The notes beneath the pieces are model-generated. The model saw only the letters and a list, made by a program, of their open reading frames with translations, had not been told where the DNA came from and did not search any database. From positions 62,001 through 126,000 of the forward strand of contig NZ_JANIGO010000004.1 of NCBI RefSeq assembly GCF_024518835.1: a DNA stretch of 64,000 nucleotides, in the 5' to 3' direction. Made by a program: the position numbers and the translations under genes. This document shows positions 44,819 through 54,694 of the stretch, in pieces (positions within the stretch are counted from its first letter, which is position 1; the number at the start of each line of letters is the position of its first letter). This stretch comes from Limnobacter humi. GTDB lineage: Bacteria; Pseudomonadota; Gammaproteobacteria; Burkholderiales; Burkholderiaceae_B.

Positions 44819-45640
44819 TCACTCGCTGCGCGACCGTTGGCCGCCCGCTTCGTGGGGGTAAAGCCGCCCGTCGGCCACGCGGACCACATCGCTCAAAAAA
44901 CCCCGTAACATGTCCACCTCCTCCTGCTCCAGTTGGGCTTTACCCAACAAGCGAGACAAACGCTGAATCAGCTTTTTCGGTTTGTCGGGATTGAGAAAAT
45001 CCACCCGCTCCATGGCAGTCAACCAATGGGTCTGCAACTGGGCCACCGCCTCTGCAGTGGCCAGGTTAACTGCAGCAGCCCCTCGCTTTTCTGGATTGGG
45101 CACTTGCGGAACATCGGCCCCAGTTCGCAACTCCCCCTCAACCCGCAAGGCATAGCAAACAATTTGGACCGCTTGGGACAAGTTCAGGGAGTTGTAAACC
45201 GGGTTGGACGGAATGTAGACCTGCCGATTGCATTGCTGCAGTTCCTCATTGGTCAGGCCTGTTCGCTCCGCGCCAAACACAAACGCACTGTTCAGTCCCG
45301 ATGCCCGCGCTTCAAACACCTCCGCTGCGGCCACCGCCGGGCTTTGCAACACCGGCCCCAATTCCCGCAGGCGCGCAGACAGGGCATACGAGCGGTGACA
45401 GTCGTGCAGTGCTTCAGGCAGGCTGTTGTAGACCCGGGCCTGTTGCAACACATCCACGGCTCCGCTGGCCAAGGCAACCGCTTCCTCGTGCGACGCAATG
45501 TCATCAAACCGGGGGCTGACCAGCCTCAAATCGCCCAAACCCATGGTTTTCATGGCCCGAGCCACCGACCCAACATTGCCTGGATGGCTGGTTTTTACGA
45601 GAACAATCGAAATGCTGGCAAGGGAATTGGCTAGGCTCAT
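44819..45640 (-). CDS. trmJ: tRNA/rRNA methyltransferase, TrmJ type
   Basis: 273-residue SPOUT methyltransferase, probably the tRNA (Cm32/Um32) 2'-O-methyltransferase. SAM-knot motifs: SIVLVKTSHPGNVGSVARAMKTMG, FVFGAERTGLTNEEL, IPSNPVYNSLNLSQAVQIV. C-terminal extension rich in Arg and Gly. ATG at 45640. The gene is divergent from suhB across 45 bp, where the suhB -10 candidate lies. Confidence 0.9.
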   Translation of the reverse strand: MSLANSLASISIVLVKTSHPGNVGSVARAMKTMGLGDLRLVSPRFDDIASHEEAVALASGAVDVLQQARVYNSLPEALHDCHRSYALSARLRELGPVLQSPAVAAAEVFEARASGLNSAFVFGAERTGLTNEELQQCNRQVYIPSNPVYNSLNLSQAVQIVCYALRVEGELRTGADVPQVPNPEKRGAAAVNLATAEAVAQLQTHWLTAMERVDFLNPDKPKKLIQRLSRLLGKAQLEQEEVDMLRGFLSDVVRVADGRLYPHEAGGQRSRSE

Positions 45641-45641
45641 C

Positions 45642-45647
45642 TATAAT
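45642..45647 (+). promoter_or_regulatory. -10-like hexamer for suhB
   Basis: A perfect TATAAT lies 38 bp before the suhB ATG, directly beside the trmJ start codon. No convincing -35 at the right distance. Confidence 0.4.
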
Positions 45648-45685
45648 GGTGGGTTAAATGACATTTAGACTTCGAAGGACAGGCC

Positions 45686-46453
45686 ATGCACCCGATGCTG
45701 AACGTGGCGGTTAAAGCCGCTCGCGCCGCTGGAAAAATCATTAACCGGGCGGAACTCGATCTGGACCAGATCAAGGTCGGCGTCAAGGGCCCCAATGACT
45801 TTGTGACTGAAACTGACCAGGCCGCTGAGGCGGCCGTCATTGACGCCCTGAAACAAGCCTTTCCTGACCACGCCATTCTAGCCGAGGAAAGCGGTGCATC
45901 TGGCACCTCCGATTACGAGTGGATCATCGATCCCATCGATGGCACCGCCAACTTCATTCACGGTTACCCTCACTATGCCATTGCCATCGCATTGCGCGTG
46001 CAAGGCGTTGTGCAGCAAGCGGTGGTCTACAACCCCGCCACCAATGACCTGTTTACTGCATCCAAGGGCGAAGGCGCATTTCTCAACAATCGCCGTATTC
46101 GTGTGTCTAAACGCAGCAAACCCAATGAGTTTTTGGTCGGCTTCGCATTTCCCAGTGGCGTCAGCGAAGGCTCCCAGGACGTGAAAAAGAAAATGCTCGC
46201 GCTGACTGAGAGCACCGCTGGCATTCGCAAGTCGGGATCTGCAGTGCTGGACCTGGCCTATGTGGCCTGCGGTCGCCTCGATGGTTACCTGTGCTTTGGA
46301 CTGAAGCCTTGGGACCTGGCCACCGGCGTGCTGCTCGTGTCTGAAGCAGGAGGCCTGATCACTGACCCGCAAGGCAATGGCGACTACATGGACAGCGGCA
46401 ATGCCGTGGCCGGCAACCCAAAGGCACTTCAATACCTGTTGAGTTTCAAGTAA
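45686..46453 (+). CDS. suhB: inositol-1-monophosphatase family protein SuhB
   Basis: 255 residues. Metal-binding motifs: EES near residue 70 (AEESGASG), IDPIDGTANFIHGYPHY, and the C-terminal PWDLATGVLLVSEAGG. In E. coli the protein is also an rRNA transcription antitermination factor; whether this one shares it is unknown. ATG at 45686 with AAGGA 7 nt upstream. mutS starts 27 bp downstream. Confidence 0.94.
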   Translation: MHPMLNVAVKAARAAGKIINRAELDLDQIKVGVKGPNDFVTETDQAAEAAVIDALKQAFPDHAILAEESGASGTSDYEWIIDPIDGTANFIHGYPHYAIAIALRVQGVVQQAVVYNPATNDLFTASKGEGAFLNNRRIRVSKRSKPNEFLVGFAFPSGVSEGSQDVKKKMLALTESTAGIRKSGSAVLDLAYVACGRLDGYLCFGLKPWDLATGVLLVSEAGGLITDPQGNGDYMDSGNAVAGNPKALQYLLSFK

Positions 46454-46480
46454 GCGGACAGCCAGCGAGGCACCAGCAAC

Positions 46481-49162
46481 GTGACCGAACGCACTGTGAA
46501 CGACGGCGCAAACGCCCTGAACACCCCATCGGCTTTTGACAACCACACGCCGATGATGCAGCAGTACCTGACGCTGAAAGCCAGTTACCCGGACAAGCTG
46601 TTGTTTTACCGCATGGGCGACTTTTACGAGTTGTTTTTCGAAGACGCCCAAACGGCTGCCCAGTTGCTTCAAATCACCCTGACCCACCGGGGACAGTCCG
46701 CCGGGCAACCCATTCCCATGGCGGGCGTGCCGTTCCATGCCGCCGACCAGTACCTTGCCAAACTTGTTGCGCTGGGGCACTCGGTTGCCATTTGCGAACA
46801 AGTGGGAACGCCTGGCCAAACCAAAGGGCCTATGGAACGGCGAGTGGCCCGTGTGGTTACGCCGGGCACACTCACCGAAAGTACCCTGCTGCCCGATCAG
46901 GAAAACAAAACCCTGCTGGCCCTGTACTCTGAAAATGGGCACCAATGGGGCGTGGTGTGCATGGCCCTGTCTGCGGGCAGCGTACGCCTGCTGGAATGCG
47001 ATCATGCCGGTTTGAATGCCCACATCAGCCGCTTCAATGCGGCTGAAATCCTCGTGAATAATCGCAGCCTGGCGGCGCAAGCTGGCATTGGACACCCCAT
47101 TGAACGACCAGCCTGGCACTTCGATGCGGGTTTTGCTCAAAACCACCTCAAAAGTGTGCTGCAAGCCGCCAACCTGGACAGTTTGGAGCTGGACAAGGCC
47201 AGTTTGGCCATTCCCGCCATGGGTGCGGCATTGCAATATGCCAAAGAAACCCACCTCAATGTCGACACCTTCAAACACCTGTCCGACATTCAGGTGGAAC
47301 ATGGTAGCGATTATCTGGTGCTGGACGAAGCGGCCAGGCGTAACCTGGAGCTGACTGAAACCTTGCGGGGTGACCCAGCGCCCACGCTGTTTTCCCGCCT
47401 GAACAAAACCGGCAGCGCCATGGGTGCAAGGCGGCTTCGGCAGTGGGTGCTGGAACCCCTGCGTAGCCTGAATACAATTGAGCAGCGTCAAACCGGTATT
47501 GAACGTTTGCAAACCTTGCGCAGCGACAGTGCCGAACCCGTGTGCACAGAACTGACCCGGCACATGCGCCGGCTGTGCGACATGGAACGCATCAGCAGCC
47601 GAATTGCCCTGCAAAGTGCCAAACCGCGTGACTTGCTGGCGCTTCGAGACAGTCTGGCCCTTCTGCCCATACTCGCCGAGTTGCTGGGCAGGCTGGACGG
47701 TGAACTCGAGCACGGCAGCCACTTGAACAACAGCCCAGCCGCGTTTAAAGCAACATGCCAGGCACTGCAATTTCCGTCGGTGTTACTGACTGAGCTCCAA
47801 ACAGCGCTGGACGATAATCCACCTGCCCTCATCCGCGATGGCGGCGTGATTGCCGCTGGCTATCATGCCGAGCTGGACGAACTTCGGGACATTCAAACCG
47901 GCAGCGGCCAATTCCTGATCGAACTAGAGCGGAAAGAACGCGAAGCGACAGGCATTGCGAACCTCAAAGTGGAATTCAATCGCGTTCATGGCTTTTACAT
48001 CGAGGTGTCTACGGCACAAGCTGACAAAGTGCCTGCGCATTACACGCGCCGGCAGACCATGAAGAATGCCGAGCGGTACATCACGGCTGAACTGAAAGCT
48101 TTTGAGGAAAAAGCGCTGTCAGCCAAAGACCGTGCGCTAAACCTTGAGAAAGTGATCTACGAACAACTGCTGGTGTGGTTAGACCCATTCACGCCCGCCC
48201 TGCAGCGCTGTGCCCGAGCCTTGTCCGAGCTGGATGCCTTGTGTGCTTTGGCCACGGTGGCCTTTGATGCCGGCTGGACACGCCCGCACATGGTCAACCA
48301 CCCGGTGTTGGACATTCAGCGTGGCCGTCACCCGGTCATCGAGCAGCAGGTCGAGGTGTTTACACCCAACGATTGCCAGTTGCACCCTGGCAGATCGATG
48401 GCACTCATCACGGGCCCCAACATGGGCGGTAAAAGCACGTACATGCGTCAAACTGCCTTGATTGCCCTCTTGGCTCACATGGGTTCCTTCGTGCCAGCAG
48501 ACCATGCGCAAATCGGCATTCTGGACCGCATATTTACCCGCATTGGAGCGTCGGACGATCTGGCTGGCGGCCGTTCAACCTTCATGGTTGAAATGACGGA
48601 GGCAGCCACCATCGTTCGTCAGGCAACATCGCAAAGCTTGGTGATCATGGATGAAATTGGTCGGGGTACATCCACATTCGATGGTCTGTCCCTGGCTTGG
48701 GAAATCGCGCGTCGCCTGGCCCAACACAACCGCTGCCTTACCCTGTTTGCCACACACTATTTCGAAATCACTCAACTGGCCATGGAACAGGATGGGGTGT
48801 TTAATCTGCACCTGTCGGCCACAGAACATCAGGGCAGGTTGGTGTTTCTCCACCGGGTGGAAGCGGGGCCAGCCAGTCAGAGTTATGGTCTGCAAGTGGC
48901 CAAATTGGCTGGGTTACCGGCCCTGCTGGTGAAAAATGCACAAAAACGACTTGAAAAGCTCGAAGCTGCGCAACACACCAACAATGCGCAGGCTGGGCTG
49001 TTTGACAGCCTAGCCACTGCACCAAACCAAGCACCTGCACTGCCTGAGGAGTTGGGACTCATTCTGGAAAAACTGGCCGAAGTGGATCCAGACGATCTGT
49101 CCCCACGAGATGCACTGCAACTTTTGTTTCACCTGAAAGGTCTACAGCAACAATTTCATTGA
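46481..49162 (+). CDS. mutS: DNA mismatch repair protein MutS
   Basis: 893 residues, normal for MutS. Mismatch-contact motif [15 protein letters not shown] (Phe-x-Glu at about 46-48), Walker [15 protein letters not shown], Walker [15 protein letters not shown], and C-terminal [11 protein letters not shown]. Start at GTG 46481 with GCGAGG about 11 nt upstream; no nearer ATG gives a full N-terminus. It probably shares a transcript with suhB upstream and the metallophosphoesterase downstream. Confidence 0.97.
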   Translation: MTERTVNDGANALNTPSAFDNHTPMMQQYLTLKASYPDKLLFYRMGDFYELFFEDAQTAAQLLQITLTHRGQSAGQPIPMAGVPFHAADQYLAKLVALGHSVAICEQVGTPGQTKGPMERRVARVVTPGTLTESTLLPDQENKTLLALYSENGHQWGVVCMALSAGSVRLLECDHAGLNAHISRFNAAEILVNNRSLAAQAGIGHPIERPAWHFDAGFAQNHLKSVLQAANLDSLELDKASLAIPAMGAALQYAKETHLNVDTFKHLSDIQVEHGSDYLVLDEAARRNLELTETLRGDPAPTLFSRLNKTGSAMGARRLRQWVLEPLRSLNTIEQRQTGIERLQTLRSDSAEPVCTELTRHMRRLCDMERISSRIALQSAKPRDLLALRDSLALLPILAELLGRLDGELEHGSHLNNSPAAFKATCQALQFPSVLLTELQTALDDNPPALIRDGGVIAAGYHAELDELRDIQTGSGQFLIELERKEREATGIANLKVEFNRVHGFYIEVSTAQADKVPAHYTRRQTMKNAERYITAELKAFEEKALSAKDRALNLEKVIYEQLLVWLDPFTPALQRCARALSELDALCALATVAFDAGWTRPHMVNHPVLDIQRGRHPVIEQQVEVFTPNDCQLHPGRSMALITGPNMGGKSTYMRQTALIALLAHMGSFVPADHAQIGILDRIFTRIGASDDLAGGRSTFMVEMTEAATIVRQATSQSLVIMDEIGRGTSTFDGLSLAWEIARRLAQHNRCLTLFATHYFEITQLAMEQDGVFNLHLSATEHQGRLVFLHRVEAGPASQSYGLQVAKLAGLPALLVKNAQKRLEKLEAAQHTNNAQAGLFDSLATAPNQAPALPEELGLILEKLAEVDPDDLSPRDALQLLFHLKGLQQQFH

Positions 49163-49185
49163 CCCCTCCTTTCACCACGCTGCGC

Positions 49186-50283
49186 ATGCTGCACAACTTT
49201 CGATCCATGGCCGTCGTGCTAGGCGGCTTTCTGATGGCGGCCTCACCCGTTTTTGCGGACGGGAAAGCCAGTGGCACCCCCGAGGCTCAAATCATGAGCC
49301 CAACCAAAATGCTGTTGGACAAAGCCAGCGAACAGATTCAGCGGTTATTGAACCCGCCCTTTTCATTTGCCCTGATCGGTGACCAACCCTACCACCCGTC
49401 CCAGGAAAAGGCCTTGGACACTCTTCTGAAAGAATTGGATCGCAACCATGATGTGGAGTGGATTCTGCACGTGGGTGACATCAAAGGCGGCAGCGAACTG
49501 TGCACCGACAGCTTGATCAGGCATCGGCTGAACCAACTGAAGAGAATCCAAAAAGCACTGGTTCTGTTGCCAGGTGACAATGAATGGACCGATTGCCATC
49601 GGGATAGCAACGGCAGTTTCGACCCCCAAGAGCGGCTCGCCTACCTGCGCAAACAGGTCTACACCAAGCCATTGACCTTGGGCAAAGCGGCGTTCAAGGT
49701 ACGCCAGCAAACTGCCTTGGGTTTTCCTGAGCATTTGATGTGGCAACAGGGCAGCACACTGTTCATCACCCTGAACATACCTGGCAGCAACAACGATCTG
49801 GTCAACCCCAGCTCACGCGGCCTGCGCGACGAAGAGGTTCAGCGCTTGTTCAATACGCGCCAACAGGCGGTGGATGCCTGGCTTGCGGAGGCTGAACAAC
49901 TGTTCAAAAAAGACGATGCACCCACCGAAACAGTGATTGCCTTCCAGGGCGACCCACTGGATGGGTCGGGTACGCCATTCAGCATGGACCGAATGCTGGT
50001 AAGGCCCGATGGCTACGAACCGCTCATGAAACGATTGGTGCAATTCACCGCGAACACCCATCGCCCCATGCTGATCGCCCACGGTGACACGCACCGATAT
50101 CGATGGGACCAACCCGACTTGAGCAAATATGGCGCAACACCAGAGGTGAATGCGCTGATGTACCGGGTGGAAGGCTGGGGCCATCCATTCACCAACCAAT
50201 GGGTGAAGGTCACCATCACACCCGGCAAACCGAAACCATTCCAGGCCGAGAGCATTCTAGTAAGCACTGAAAACCCAAACTGA
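49186..50283 (+). CDS. secreted calcineurin-like metallophosphoesterase
   Basis: About 365 residues. Signal-peptide-like segment MAVVLGGFLMAASPVFADG. Motifs of the metallophosphoesterase fold: FALIGDQPY, HVGDIKGG, LPGDNEWTDC, FQGDPLDG and AHGDTHRYRW, metal-ligand residues apparently intact. Substrate unknown; periplasmic. ATG at 49186 chosen; a TTG at 49159 overlapping the mutS stop codon is an alternative. Convergent with slyD 21 bp away. Confidence 0.8.
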   Translation: MLHNFRSMAVVLGGFLMAASPVFADGKASGTPEAQIMSPTKMLLDKASEQIQRLLNPPFSFALIGDQPYHPSQEKALDTLLKELDRNHDVEWILHVGDIKGGSELCTDSLIRHRLNQLKRIQKALVLLPGDNEWTDCHRDSNGSFDPQERLAYLRKQVYTKPLTLGKAAFKVRQQTALGFPEHLMWQQGSTLFITLNIPGSNNDLVNPSSRGLRDEEVQRLFNTRQQAVDAWLAEAEQLFKKDDAPTETVIAFQGDPLDGSGTPFSMDRMLVRPDGYEPLMKRLVQFTANTHRPMLIAHGDTHRYRWDQPDLSKYGATPEVNALMYRVEGWGHPFTNQWVKVTITPGKPKPFQAESILVSTENPN

Positions 50284-50303
50284 ACGCCCGGCAGGCTGGT
50301 TAA

Positions 50304-50852
50304 TTAATTGAGTTTATGGGCATCCGGATTGGATGCCACTGAAAACAACGACTGGGCAGCCGCACCATTGGCGATTTCTTCGGCGTTGGCAAGGCGTATG
50401 TCCGTGACCTTCAAGTGATAGCGCAAAGCCATCCCTGCCAGTGGGTGGTTGCCATCCAGCACCACCTTGCCATCCGCAATGTCCGTCACAGTCCACACAC
50501 GACCAAAGCCCGTGTTTTCGGCATTGGCCGGTTCATCGGGCGATGTTTCATCCTCCACCGGCATTTCTTCCAACTGCATGCCAATGCTCAATTCTTCAGG
50601 AAAATTCTCGATGGATTCGATCCGCATCAATTCAGGATCAAAATCACCGAACGCATCCTCGGGCTCCAACTGGATAAAAACCTCCTCACCAACCGCTTTA
50701 CCCTCCAGTGCCTCCTGAAGCTTGGGAAATACCTCATGTTCACCGCCCTGCAGGTAAACAATGGGCTCGCCGCCATGGGGCTGGATTACATCGCCTTGCG
50801 CATCACGCAACTCAAAATCCACGGTCACCACCATGCCTTGTTCTACATTCAT
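50304..50852 (-). CDS. slyD: FKBP-type peptidyl-prolyl isomerase SlyD-like
   Basis: 182 residues. FKBP core with an inserted IF (chaperone) domain, as in SlyD: MVVTVDFELRDAQGDVI, GGEHEVFPKLQEALEGKAVGEE, LEPEDAFGDFD, then NHPLAGMALRYHLKV. It lacks the Cys/His-rich metal-binding tail of E. coli SlyD; the tail here is short and neutral. ATG at 50852. It diverges from the oxygenase gene by 121 bp. Confidence 0.88.
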   Translation of the reverse strand: MNVEQGMVVTVDFELRDAQGDVIQPHGGEPIVYLQGGEHEVFPKLQEALEGKAVGEEVFIQLEPEDAFGDFDPELMRIESIENFPEELSIGMQLEEMPVEDETSPDEPANAENTGFGRVWTVTDIADGKVVLDGNHPLAGMALRYHLKVTDIRLANAEEIANGAAAQSLFSVASNPDAHKLN

Positions 50853-50973
50853 TGCCAAAACTCCGAAAATTAAAGGGCGCAACGCGGTGCACCTGTCAAG
50901 GTGGCCTATGATACGCCTTAATTCCATACCCAAACCGACCGAGCCCACGGGCCAATCGCGATTGAACCAGACC

Positions 50974-52125
50974 ATGATCCCTGCCCTTAGTCACCTGTCC
51001 GGACTACCAGTAGAAACCTTCATGAACGAGGATTGGCATGTTCGCCCTCGTTTATTTCGGGCCGCTTTTCCTGATTTTGAACCGTTGTGCGACCTGGACA
51101 CCATCGCGGAAATGGCTTCTGACGAGGACATCGAAAGCCGGTTGATTCAGCGGAAAGGCGAACAATGGCACCTTGAACAAGGACCGTTTGAGAAACTGCC
51201 TCTCTTGCAAACCAAAGGTTGGACGGTGTTGATTCAGGGTGTTGACCAGGTTCTGCCGGAAGCCTATGAACTGTTGCATCGGTTCCGTTTTATCCCGGAT
51301 GCCCGCTTGGACGATGTCATGCTCAGCCTGGCCAGCGATCAAGGTGGCGTTGGCCCCCATTATGATTCTTATGATGTATTTCTGCTGCAGATGCATGGCA
51401 CGCGTCGATGGAAAATTGGCCCACTGCGAAACGCCCGACTGCGCACAGATACCCCATTGAAAATCCTCGAGGGTTTTGAACCAACCGAGGAATATGTGCT
51501 GGAGCCCGGCGACATGCTGTACCTTCCCCCCAATTATGGGCACGAAGGCATCGCCGAAGGCATTTGCAGTACCTTGAGCATCGGATTTCGGGCACCGACC
51601 CATGCGGAGGTGCTGGGTGGCTTGCTGAGAGACTTGGCCGATACAGTGGAGCACACGGCATCCCTGAAAAATAGCTTATTTTCCGATCCACAGCGCGGTC
51701 AAACCACCACCCCGGCCGAACTACCAACGGACTTGGTGAAATTTGCCAGACAATTGCTGGACGAATTTAAACCCGAAATCCACCAGCTTGAAAAAAGCCT
51801 GGGCTGCTTACTGACAGAACCCAAGCCCCATGTGTATTTTGTACACAACACTGAGGACATGTCACCGTCAGAAATTTTGAAGGTTCTGAAGGCCCGGGGA
51901 ATCGCATTGTCGATGAAAACCAAAATGTTGTTCCGAGGTGACCAGTGTTTTATCAATGGTGAGGCAATCGCGCCGAAAACCGCATCCTGTCTAAAGTTGC
52001 TGCAAATACTGGCAAATGAACACGAAATGGATGTCGATACTGCCGAATCAGCCCTTCAAGACAAAGAATTTCAATATTTTTTAATTGGATTTGCAAAAGC
52101 AGGCTGGGTAGAAACCCTAAATTAA
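50974..52125 (+). CDS. roxA: cupin/JmjC-type ribosomal oxygenase (RoxA/YcfD-like)
   Basis: 383 residues. The Fe(II)/2-oxoglutarate double-stranded beta-helix has the metal motif GPHYDSYDVF (HxD) and GHEGIAEG (distal His), preceded by LEPGDMLYLPP, and a C-terminal helical/winged region. Close to the E. coli enzyme that hydroxylates an Arg of ribosomal protein L16. ATG at 50974 gives the usual length; ATG at 50908 is an alternative. Divergent from slyD. The protein target is inferred from family. Confidence 0.83.
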   Translation: MIPALSHLSGLPVETFMNEDWHVRPRLFRAAFPDFEPLCDLDTIAEMASDEDIESRLIQRKGEQWHLEQGPFEKLPLLQTKGWTVLIQGVDQVLPEAYELLHRFRFIPDARLDDVMLSLASDQGGVGPHYDSYDVFLLQMHGTRRWKIGPLRNARLRTDTPLKILEGFEPTEEYVLEPGDMLYLPPNYGHEGIAEGICSTLSIGFRAPTHAEVLGGLLRDLADTVEHTASLKNSLFSDPQRGQTTTPAELPTDLVKFARQLLDEFKPEIHQLEKSLGCLLTEPKPHVYFVHNTEDMSPSEILKVLKARGIALSMKTKMLFRGDQCFINGEAIAPKTASCLKLLQILANEHEMDVDTAESALQDKEFQYFLIGFAKAGWVETLN

Positions 52126-52202
52126 GTGAATTCATTTAAAATTCGGAACGACTGCGCAAAGTCAATAGAGTTTAGTCTCGAAAATTTGGTCGGAAGAATG
52201 AC

Positions 52203-52230
52203 TTGAATTTACCGGGCTATTCGATAAACT
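52203..52230 (+). promoter_or_regulatory. candidate promoter of the Ala/Pro lipoprotein gene
   Basis: TTGAAT (52203-52208), 16-bp spacer, TAAACT (52225-52230), about 135 bp before the lipoprotein start codon. Local sequence is AT-richer than the surrounding genes. Confidence 0.4.
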
Positions 52231-52241
52231 TTGCAAAGTTT
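52226..52241. promoter_or_regulatory. 16-bp perfect palindrome at the candidate -10
   Basis: AAACTTTG followed by CAAAGTTT, perfect, overlapping the -10 and the expected transcription start. This is a typical place for a repressor operator; no protein is assigned. Confidence 0.5.
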
Positions 52242-52364
52242 TCCGGTCGAGTGCTTGAACACCCGATAGGAAACTGGGTGATTCTGGGTTCTCTTGGGAG
52301 CCTATTTACTCAATAAACGGCGCCTTAAACAAGCGTCCATTTCGTGACCCCAAAAGGAATAAAC

Positions 52365-52583
52365 ATGAAAAACTCGATTCTGATCGCTTCCCTGTTCGCT
52401 GTTGCCCTGGCCGCTTGCGGCAAGAAAGAAGAAGCTGCTCCTGCCGCTCCTGCTGCTGAGCAAGCTGCTCCTGCTGCGCCTGCCGCTCCTGCTGCTGAGC
52501 CAGCACCTGCTGCTCCTGCCGCAGCTCCTGCTGAGCAAGCTCCTGCTGCTCCAGCCGCTGCTCCTGCAGAAGAGAAGAAGTAA
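52365..52583 (+). CDS. small Ala/Pro-repeat lipoprotein
   Basis: 72 residues. Type II signal peptide with lipobox VALAAC (lipidated Cys18), then KKEEA and a run of AAP-type repeats to the end (EEKK). AAGGA lies 6-7 nt before ATG 52365 and a strong terminator follows, both consistent with good expression. No globular domain. Probably a membrane-anchored, periplasm-exposed rod of unknown role; similar A/P-rich small lipoproteins occur in many betaproteobacteria. Confidence 0.88.
   Translation: MKNSILIASLFAVALAACGKKEEAAPAAPAAEQAAPAAPAAPAAEPAPAAPAAAPAEQAPAAPAAAPAEEKK
52434..52570 (+). repeat. short tandem GCTCCTGCC-like repeat tract
   Basis: The coding region is built from near-identical 9-15 bp units (GCTGCTCCTGCC, CCTGCTGCTGAG and variants), encoding Ala-Ala-Pro and Ala-Ala-Glu. 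Such tracts can change length by slippage in multiples of three. Confidence 0.75.
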
Positions 52584-52608
52584 TTCTTCAGTTCTCAACA
52601 GAGAACAC

Positions 52609-52640
52609 AAAAAACCCCGAGTTTATCTCGGGGTTTTTTT
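52609..52640. terminator. bidirectional terminator between lipoprotein and MBL hydrolase genes
   Basis: Stem CCCCGAG/CTCGGGG extended by six A-T pairs, loop TTTAT, T-run on both sides. Confidence 0.94.
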
Positions 52641-52654
52641 ATGTCTGGTCAACA

Positions 52655-53479
52655 TCAGGCTGCCTCAAGGCGACCCGTGTTTAGATCAACCCACTCCAAA
52701 CCGTTGTCCTGTGCGGCAATCCTGAAAGGGATACCCCGGGGGCCCAACACAGCCTCCCAAAGGGCTTGGACGAGTGTTGGGCAGTTGGTGGTTTTGCTCA
52801 AATGCGCTGCAACAACCTGTTGTAGCCGCCCCGAATCCAACCGACTCAGAATGTCACAGGCCACCTGATTGCTCAAATGGCCATAATCGCCACCCACACG
52901 CCTTTTCAGACTCTCTGGATACGGCGACATGGCCAATCGATCCGGGCAATGGTTGGACTCCAGAATCAGCGCATGAGCCCGATTCAACATTTGAACCAAG
53001 TGCGGTGTCGAACTACCGCAGTCGGTGAGAATACCCACCGTGAAACCCGTATCCGATTCAATCAGCAGTTGAACGGGTTCTGCTGCATCATGGGGGACAG
53101 GAAAGGGATGAATAAACAGTGAGCCCACACAAAATGACGTGTGACTGTCAATCAAACGCACGCGCCCGGTGTGGAGGTACTCAGGTGCGCTGAGTTTGGA
53201 GCGAAGCGCTGCTCTCCAGGTACCGTGGGTGAGAAAAACCGGGGTACCAAATTTTCTGCTGAATTTAAACACCCCACCAATGTGATCGTCGTGCTCATGG
53301 GTCACGACAATCCCATCGATATCAGCTGGGCTGAGACTCATCCGATTCAAACGGGCCACGGTCTCCTTGACCGCAAAACCACAATCCACCATGACCCTGA
53401 CCAGACGATCGCTTTGCTGACTCTCAAACAGCCAGCTATTGCCCTCGCTGCCGCTGCCCAAACTGCAAAATCGAATCAT
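52655..53479 (-). CDS. MBL-fold metallo-hydrolase (YycJ/WalJ-like)
   Basis: 274 residues. Metal motif THEHDDHIGG, SLGSGSEGNS at the N-terminus, and Asp/His in ILTDCGSS and ESNHCPDRL. It resembles the WalJ/YycJ nuclease-like group. ATG at 53479 is preferred to an upstream TTG. Last gene of the nine-gene minus-strand operon; ends at a shared terminator. Function in DNA metabolism is inferred from the family. Confidence 0.83.
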   Translation of the reverse strand: MIRFCSLGSGSEGNSWLFESQQSDRLVRVMVDCGFAVKETVARLNRMSLSPADIDGIVVTHEHDDHIGGVFKFSRKFGTPVFLTHGTWRAALRSKLSAPEYLHTGRVRLIDSHTSFCVGSLFIHPFPVPHDAAEPVQLLIESDTGFTVGILTDCGSSTPHLVQMLNRAHALILESNHCPDRLAMSPYPESLKRRVGGDYGHLSNQVACDILSRLDSGRLQQVVAAHLSKTTNCPTLVQALWEAVLGPRGIPFRIAAQDNGLEWVDLNTGRLEAA

Positions 53480-53505
53480 GGTAGATGTTTTCAAACCACC
53501 GTGAC

Positions 53506-54669
53506 TTATTGGCGCAGCTTGGCGGCCAGTCGATTGGAAGCCTCTTCAGACACCTTGGGATCGATGGCTGCGCCACGCTCGGAGGTGAACTTGACGGATG
53601 TGGCCTGGTCATTCTGGGATGCGACAACAACCTGGAACCGTTGATCAGCTTTCAGGTTTTTGGTGCCGGCATCTCCGCCAAACAGTTTGCCAAAAAAGCC
53701 AGTTTCCTTCTTCTCGGCCGATGCAGAGTCCGGTGTGTACTTCACATAATAAACACCATTGGAACGGTCTCGGTCTTCCACGATGAAACCAGCCCGATCC
53801 AAACCAAACCCAACACGACGCCAAGCAGACGGGAAGTTTTCCGCCAACACAATGGCCGCACCGTTTCCGTCTTTCTGGACAGTGATCAACTGTTGGCCCA
53901 CCGATCGTCCGGCATCTTTGGCCGCTTGTTCGTCACCGGTCAGCTTGGCCATCAAGCGGTTCATCATTTCCGCTTCCAGTTCCGGGTCTTCAGGTCGATT
54001 CATCCACTGAAGGGTGGTCTGGCTTTTGTCGGTGTAGTTTTCTTCCATGCCACGGTGTGTGATGAACACCTCCACACCGGTTTCAGTGGGTTCCACACGG
54101 GTCCGATACCGATCTCGCTGGTTACTGGAATACATCCCATCAAACACTCGGCCAATCACCTTGCGAATACCATCCATGGGGATATTGGCTCGGTTTTCTG
54201 CCCAGTTGGTCTCCATCAGGCCAATCTTGGGATCATCCGTTGACAGCTCAAAACCATTTTCTTTCCAGAAATCCCGAAGCCTGGGCCAGAGTTGCTCCGG
54301 CGGCATTTTCACTTCCAGAGAGCGCACATTACCCGTCTTTTTGATCTTCACGTCAGCAGTCGACACCAACACCGGTTCGGACTTGACCGCGCGTGAGCCA
54401 GCCACAGCACCGCCACCGGCACGATTGCTGTAATAGGACGATGCTGACACGGCCCCGTTGGCAGACTCGCCGGGAATTAAAAACTGCTCATCTGCAGACT
54501 GTGCAGTCAAATCTGGGGGAACATCCAGGCCAGTCTCCCGCTTTTCAGCAGTCTTGTAGGCCACTTTCTGGCCCTCCACCATGTTGGTGTACGTGGAGCA
54601 ACCGGCCAGCGCAGCCACAGCAGCCACCAGCACCAATTGTTTCAATGGTCGGTTCACAATCAATTCCAT
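53506..54669 (-). CDS. bamC: outer membrane protein assembly factor BamC-like lipoprotein
   Basis: 387 residues. Lipobox LAGC, an N-terminal unstructured part (GQKVAYKTAEKRETGLDVPPDL) that in E. coli contacts BamD, and two helix-grip domains (about 150-250 and 280-385: RSLEVKMPPEQLWPRLRDFW and SAWRRVGFGLDRAGF). Outer-membrane protein insertion complex. ATG at 54669. 25 bp after dapA, the usual bamC position next to dapA in proteobacteria. Confidence 0.9.
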   Translation of the reverse strand: MELIVNRPLKQLVLVAAVAALAGCSTYTNMVEGQKVAYKTAEKRETGLDVPPDLTAQSADEQFLIPGESANGAVSASSYYSNRAGGGAVAGSRAVKSEPVLVSTADVKIKKTGNVRSLEVKMPPEQLWPRLRDFWKENGFELSTDDPKIGLMETNWAENRANIPMDGIRKVIGRVFDGMYSSNQRDRYRTRVEPTETGVEVFITHRGMEENYTDKSQTTLQWMNRPEDPELEAEMMNRLMAKLTGDEQAAKDAGRSVGQQLITVQKDGNGAAIVLAENFPSAWRRVGFGLDRAGFIVEDRDRSNGVYYVKYTPDSASAEKKETGFFGKLFGGDAGTKNLKADQRFQVVVASQNDQATSVKFTSERGAAIDPKVSEEASNRLAAKLRQ

Positions 54670-54694
54670 GTCAGAAGTCGCCTTCGGTGAAGCT

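Noticed and set aside
45878-47770. A 630-codon open frame on the minus strand across suhB and mutS
   Set aside because: It lies wholly antisense to two well-recognised genes, its translation is rich in Gln/His/Val without any domain, and it is explained by codon bias of the sense strand.
52434-52570. Repeat tract considered as a CRISPR-like array
   Set aside because: Units are 9-15 bp, contiguous and coding in one frame, with no spacers.
52302-52610. Ser/Arg-rich frame opposite the lipoprotein
   Set aside because: It is only the complement of the Ala/Pro repeat; low-complexity and without a ribosome binding site.
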